Origin: Chitinophaga ginsengisegetis
GTDB taxonomy: Bacteria > Bacteroidota > Bacteroidia > Chitinophagales > Chitinophagaceae
Direction: 5' to 3'
Length of the DNA stretch: 64,000 nt
Assembly: GCF_900168065.1 (NCBI RefSeq)
Contig: NZ_FUZZ01000001.1
Location: 3,282,623 to 3,346,622 of the forward strand
Part shown: in pieces, positions 62,306 through 64,000 of the stretch
How positions within the stretch are numbered: position 1 is the stretch's first letter
Layout: every line of letters starts with the position of its first letter
Notes under the pieces: model-generated
Told to the model about the DNA's origin: nothing
The model's input: the letters and a program-made list of their open reading frames with translations, nothing else
The model's database searches: none
Made by a program: the position numbers and the translations under genes

Positions 62306-63193
62306 ATGCAGCAACGTTTCGCCCATTGGGGAGTGTTTATCCTGTTATCACTCACCTGGGGCAGTTCCTTTATATTGATGAAAATAGGTCTGGAATCATT
62401 TACATCCTACCAGGTAGCCAGCTTAAGACTGGTAGCTGCTGGCATTGCACTTTCTCCTTTTTTACCAAAGGCATTCAGACAAACACCCGTAAATAAGCTT
62501 CCCATTATCATATTGTCCGGTATCCTGGGTAACGGTATCCCGGCCTTTCTGTTTTGTTTGGCCGAAACGGAAATCGACAGCTCTCTTGCAGGTATACTTA
62601 ATGCCTTAACACCATTGATGGCCTTACTGTCCGGGATTATTATCTTTAAAAGTCCATTTAAAAAAGCGCAGCTCACCGGCATTTTCGTAGGACTGGCAGG
62701 GGTAGTGTTATTGTTCACCGCCAAAGGTATCAATACAAATGGCCACTGGTATTATGCCCTGCTGGTAATTCTGGCTACCGTAAGCTATGGCGTTAATATT
62801 AGTATGGTACATCATAAGCTGCAGGGTTTCAGTTCGCTGCAGTTGGGGTCTATTGCTATGTTCTTTTGTGCCCTGTTCACTTTCCCTATTTTGTGGTGCA
62901 GTAATTTCTTTCCGCAGTTTTCACAACCGGATGCGCCCTGGCGGTCGCTTTCAGCGGGCCTGGTACTGGGGGTGATGGGAACCGGGGTGGCAGCTGTACT
63001 CTTTTTCCTGCTCATCAAAAAAGCGGGATCCATGCTGGCCTCAATGGTAGCATATGCGTTACCGTTAGTAGCAGTAGGGTGGGGATTAGTGGCGCATGAA
63101 ACAATTACCTGGGTCCAGGTGGGGAGCATGGGTATTATTCTGCTCGGTGTGTACCTCGTAAACAAGGCTAACAAAGTGGCTCCGGCAAAATAA
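62306..63193 (+). CDS. EamA/DMT-superfamily transporter
   Basis: A 295-aa inner-membrane protein with ten predicted hydrophobic segments in two EamA repeats (about 8-135 and 150-288). LLSLTWGSSFILMKIGLESF opens repeat one, and the conserved LNALTPLMALLSGIIIFK and VGSMGIILLGVYLVN segments close each repeat. It probably exports amino acids or other small metabolites; substrate unknown. Convergent with frr across a strong hairpin. Confidence 0.92.
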   Translation: MQQRFAHWGVFILLSLTWGSSFILMKIGLESFTSYQVASLRLVAAGIALSPFLPKAFRQTPVNKLPIIILSGILGNGIPAFLFCLAETEIDSSLAGILNALTPLMALLSGIIIFKSPFKKAQLTGIFVGLAGVVLLFTAKGINTNGHWYYALLVILATVSYGVNISMVHHKLQGFSSLQLGSIAMFFCALFTFPILWCSNFFPQFSQPDAPWRSLSAGLVLGVMGTGVAAVLFFLLIKKAGSMLASMVAYALPLVAVGWGLVAHETITWVQVGSMGIILLGVYLVNKANKVAPAK

Positions 63194-63210
63194 GCCACTG
63201 CTAAAAAAGC

Positions 63211-63253
63211 AGCGGAGATATTAACCGGATCAGCATCCGTTAATATCTCCGCT
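63211..63253. terminator. Bidirectional terminator between the DMT transporter gene and frr
   Basis: A stem of about 19 bp with a single bulge: AGCGGAGATATTAA..CGGAT (63211-63230) pairs with ATCCGTTAATATCTCCGCT (63235-63253) around CAGC. Confidence 0.9.
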
Positions 63254-63278
63254 GTTATATTTTCAGGCTATAAAACTC

Positions 63279-63842
63279 TTAAATAGCCATAATTTCTTTC
63301 TCTTTTACTTCGCAGTGTTTATCGATCAGCGTAATGTGCTTGTCGGTTAATTGCTGGATATCGGCTTCTGCATCCTTGGCAGTATCTTCACTTAAACCGT
63401 CTTTCTGCAATTTTTTAACTGCTTCAATAGCATCCCTGCGGATATTCCTGATGGCTACTTTTGCCTGTTCGCCTTCGTTATTCACCTTTTTCACAAATTC
63501 TTTCCTGCGTTCTTCGGTTAATGGCGGGAGGAATAAACGGATGATAACCCCGTCGTTTTGTGGATTGAGACCAATATTAGATGCAATAATGGCTCTTTCA
63601 ATAGGTTGCAGCATGTTTTTTTCCCAGGGCTGAATGGTCAGGGTACGGGCATCTGCAATGCTTACGTTAGCTACCTGGTTTAGTGCAGTTGGTGCGCCAT
63701 AATAGTCAACAAAGATACCATCCAGTATTTGCGGATTGGCTTTCCCGGCTCTGATTTTTGTAAGTTCCAATTCCAGGTGCCCGATAGCTTTCTTCATCGA
63801 GTCCGCTGCCTCATCAATGATAAGCGTTAGATCATCTTGCAT
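63279..63842 (-). CDS. frr: Ribosome recycling factor
   Basis: A 187-aa factor that splits post-termination ribosomes with EF-G. Family features: MKKAIGHLELELTKIRAGKANPQILDGIFVDYYGAPTALNQVANVSIADARTLTIQPWEKNMLQPIERAI, NDGVIIRLFLPPLTEERRKEFVKKV and AIRNIRRDAIEAVKKLQKDGLSEDTAKDAEADIQQLTDK. Full length. It has its own good promoter; pyrH, the usual neighbour, is not identified in the 158 nt that remain. Confidence 0.97.
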   Translation of the reverse strand: MQDDLTLIIDEAADSMKKAIGHLELELTKIRAGKANPQILDGIFVDYYGAPTALNQVANVSIADARTLTIQPWEKNMLQPIERAIIASNIGLNPQNDGVIIRLFLPPLTEERRKEFVKKVNNEGEQAKVAIRNIRRDAIEAVKKLQKDGLSEDTAKDAEADIQQLTDKHITLIDKHCEVKEKEIMAI

Positions 63843-63864
63843 AACATAAATAGTTAAGTGCGTG

Positions 63865-63895
63865 CAAACCTACAGGTTTTCTTTTAATCGTCAAA
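63865..63895 (-). promoter_or_regulatory. frr promoter
   Basis: On the minus strand TTTG (63895-63892), a 19-nt spacer and TAGGTTTG (63872-63865) match the Bacteroidota promoter consensus at both elements, 22 nt before the ATG. Confidence 0.7.
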
Positions 63896-64000
63896 GCAAC
63901 GCCCTGATAATGGAAGTAGAAATGCTTACAAATAACCACAACAAAAGGATTATTTATCTTGTAATACACCCTCTGTTGTAACACGCAATATTTTGGTGGC

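Noticed and set aside
63950..64000. Possible last 16 codons of a minus-strand gene at the right edge
   Set aside because: A stop codon exists in frame, but 16 residues do not match the end of pyrH or any family I know, so it cannot be supported.

Overview
The window looks like a chromosomal segment of a Bacteroidota bacterium, most likely Chitinophagaceae (Chitinophaga-like). The signs are a SusC/SusD pair, DUF3078 and DUF2490 outer-membrane proteins, a PcrB-type heptaprenyl/geranylgeranylglyceryl phosphate synthase, a LytS/LytTR two-component pair, a short-Q-loop cytochrome bd oxidase, few Shine-Dalgarno sequences and promoters of the Bacteroidota type (TTTG, about 19 nt, TAnnTTTG). Genus is an inference. 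I see no rRNA, tRNA, CRISPR array or transposase.

Layout. 1-7.3 kb: a partial redoxin-like gene lacking the catalytic cysteine, a bestrophin channel, and a three-gene SMC operon matching JetA-JetB-JetC of the Wadjet/MksBEF family, closed by a strong terminator with no JetD nuclease. 7.3-14.5 kb: HxlR regulator divergent from a quinone oxidoreductase, cydAB, and a WYL regulator followed by a DJ-1/PfpI-GyrI fusion and a second GyrI-like protein. 14.6-16.9 kb: acpP-fabF-rnc. 17.3-22.9 kb: a tripartite RND efflux operon. 23.2-32.2 kb: an accessory region with a two-gene ADP-ribosyltransferase-like cassette (candidate toxin with small partner), then an orphan type VI secretion spike module: VgrG, a 61-aa protein, a 1286-aa DUF4280/PAAR-like effector ending in two different peptidoglycan hydrolase domains (GH19 and an LAS metallopeptidase), and a lipoprotein that is the likely immunity protein.

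32.3-53.4 kb: mostly housekeeping and envelope genes: a PRPP synthetase-like protein, GNAT, an isolated SusCD pair, DUF2490, a YcxB-like protein, class II ribonucleotide reductase, prenylglyceryl phosphate synthase, LytTR/LytS, dxs, a PaaE-like reductase and a PAS sensor without an ATPase domain. 53.5-59.8 kb: a HAD phosphatase and a redox/electrophile-stress island on the minus strand (pirin, OsmC, nitroreductase, YceI, pirin, AraC regulator), whose regulator overlaps scpA. Both pirin promoters carry the same 9-nt word at the same distance from the -7 box. 59.8-64 kb: DUF3078, mscL, PPK2, a DMT transporter and frr.

Most novel-looking content: the dual-hydrolase T6SS effector with its lipoprotein neighbour, the ART-like cassette, JetABC without JetD, and the shared pirin promoter element. 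Start codons were moved from TTG/GTG to internal ATG codons where the conserved family start or a signal peptide supports it. No database search was possible; family names are from sequence motifs recognised by eye.
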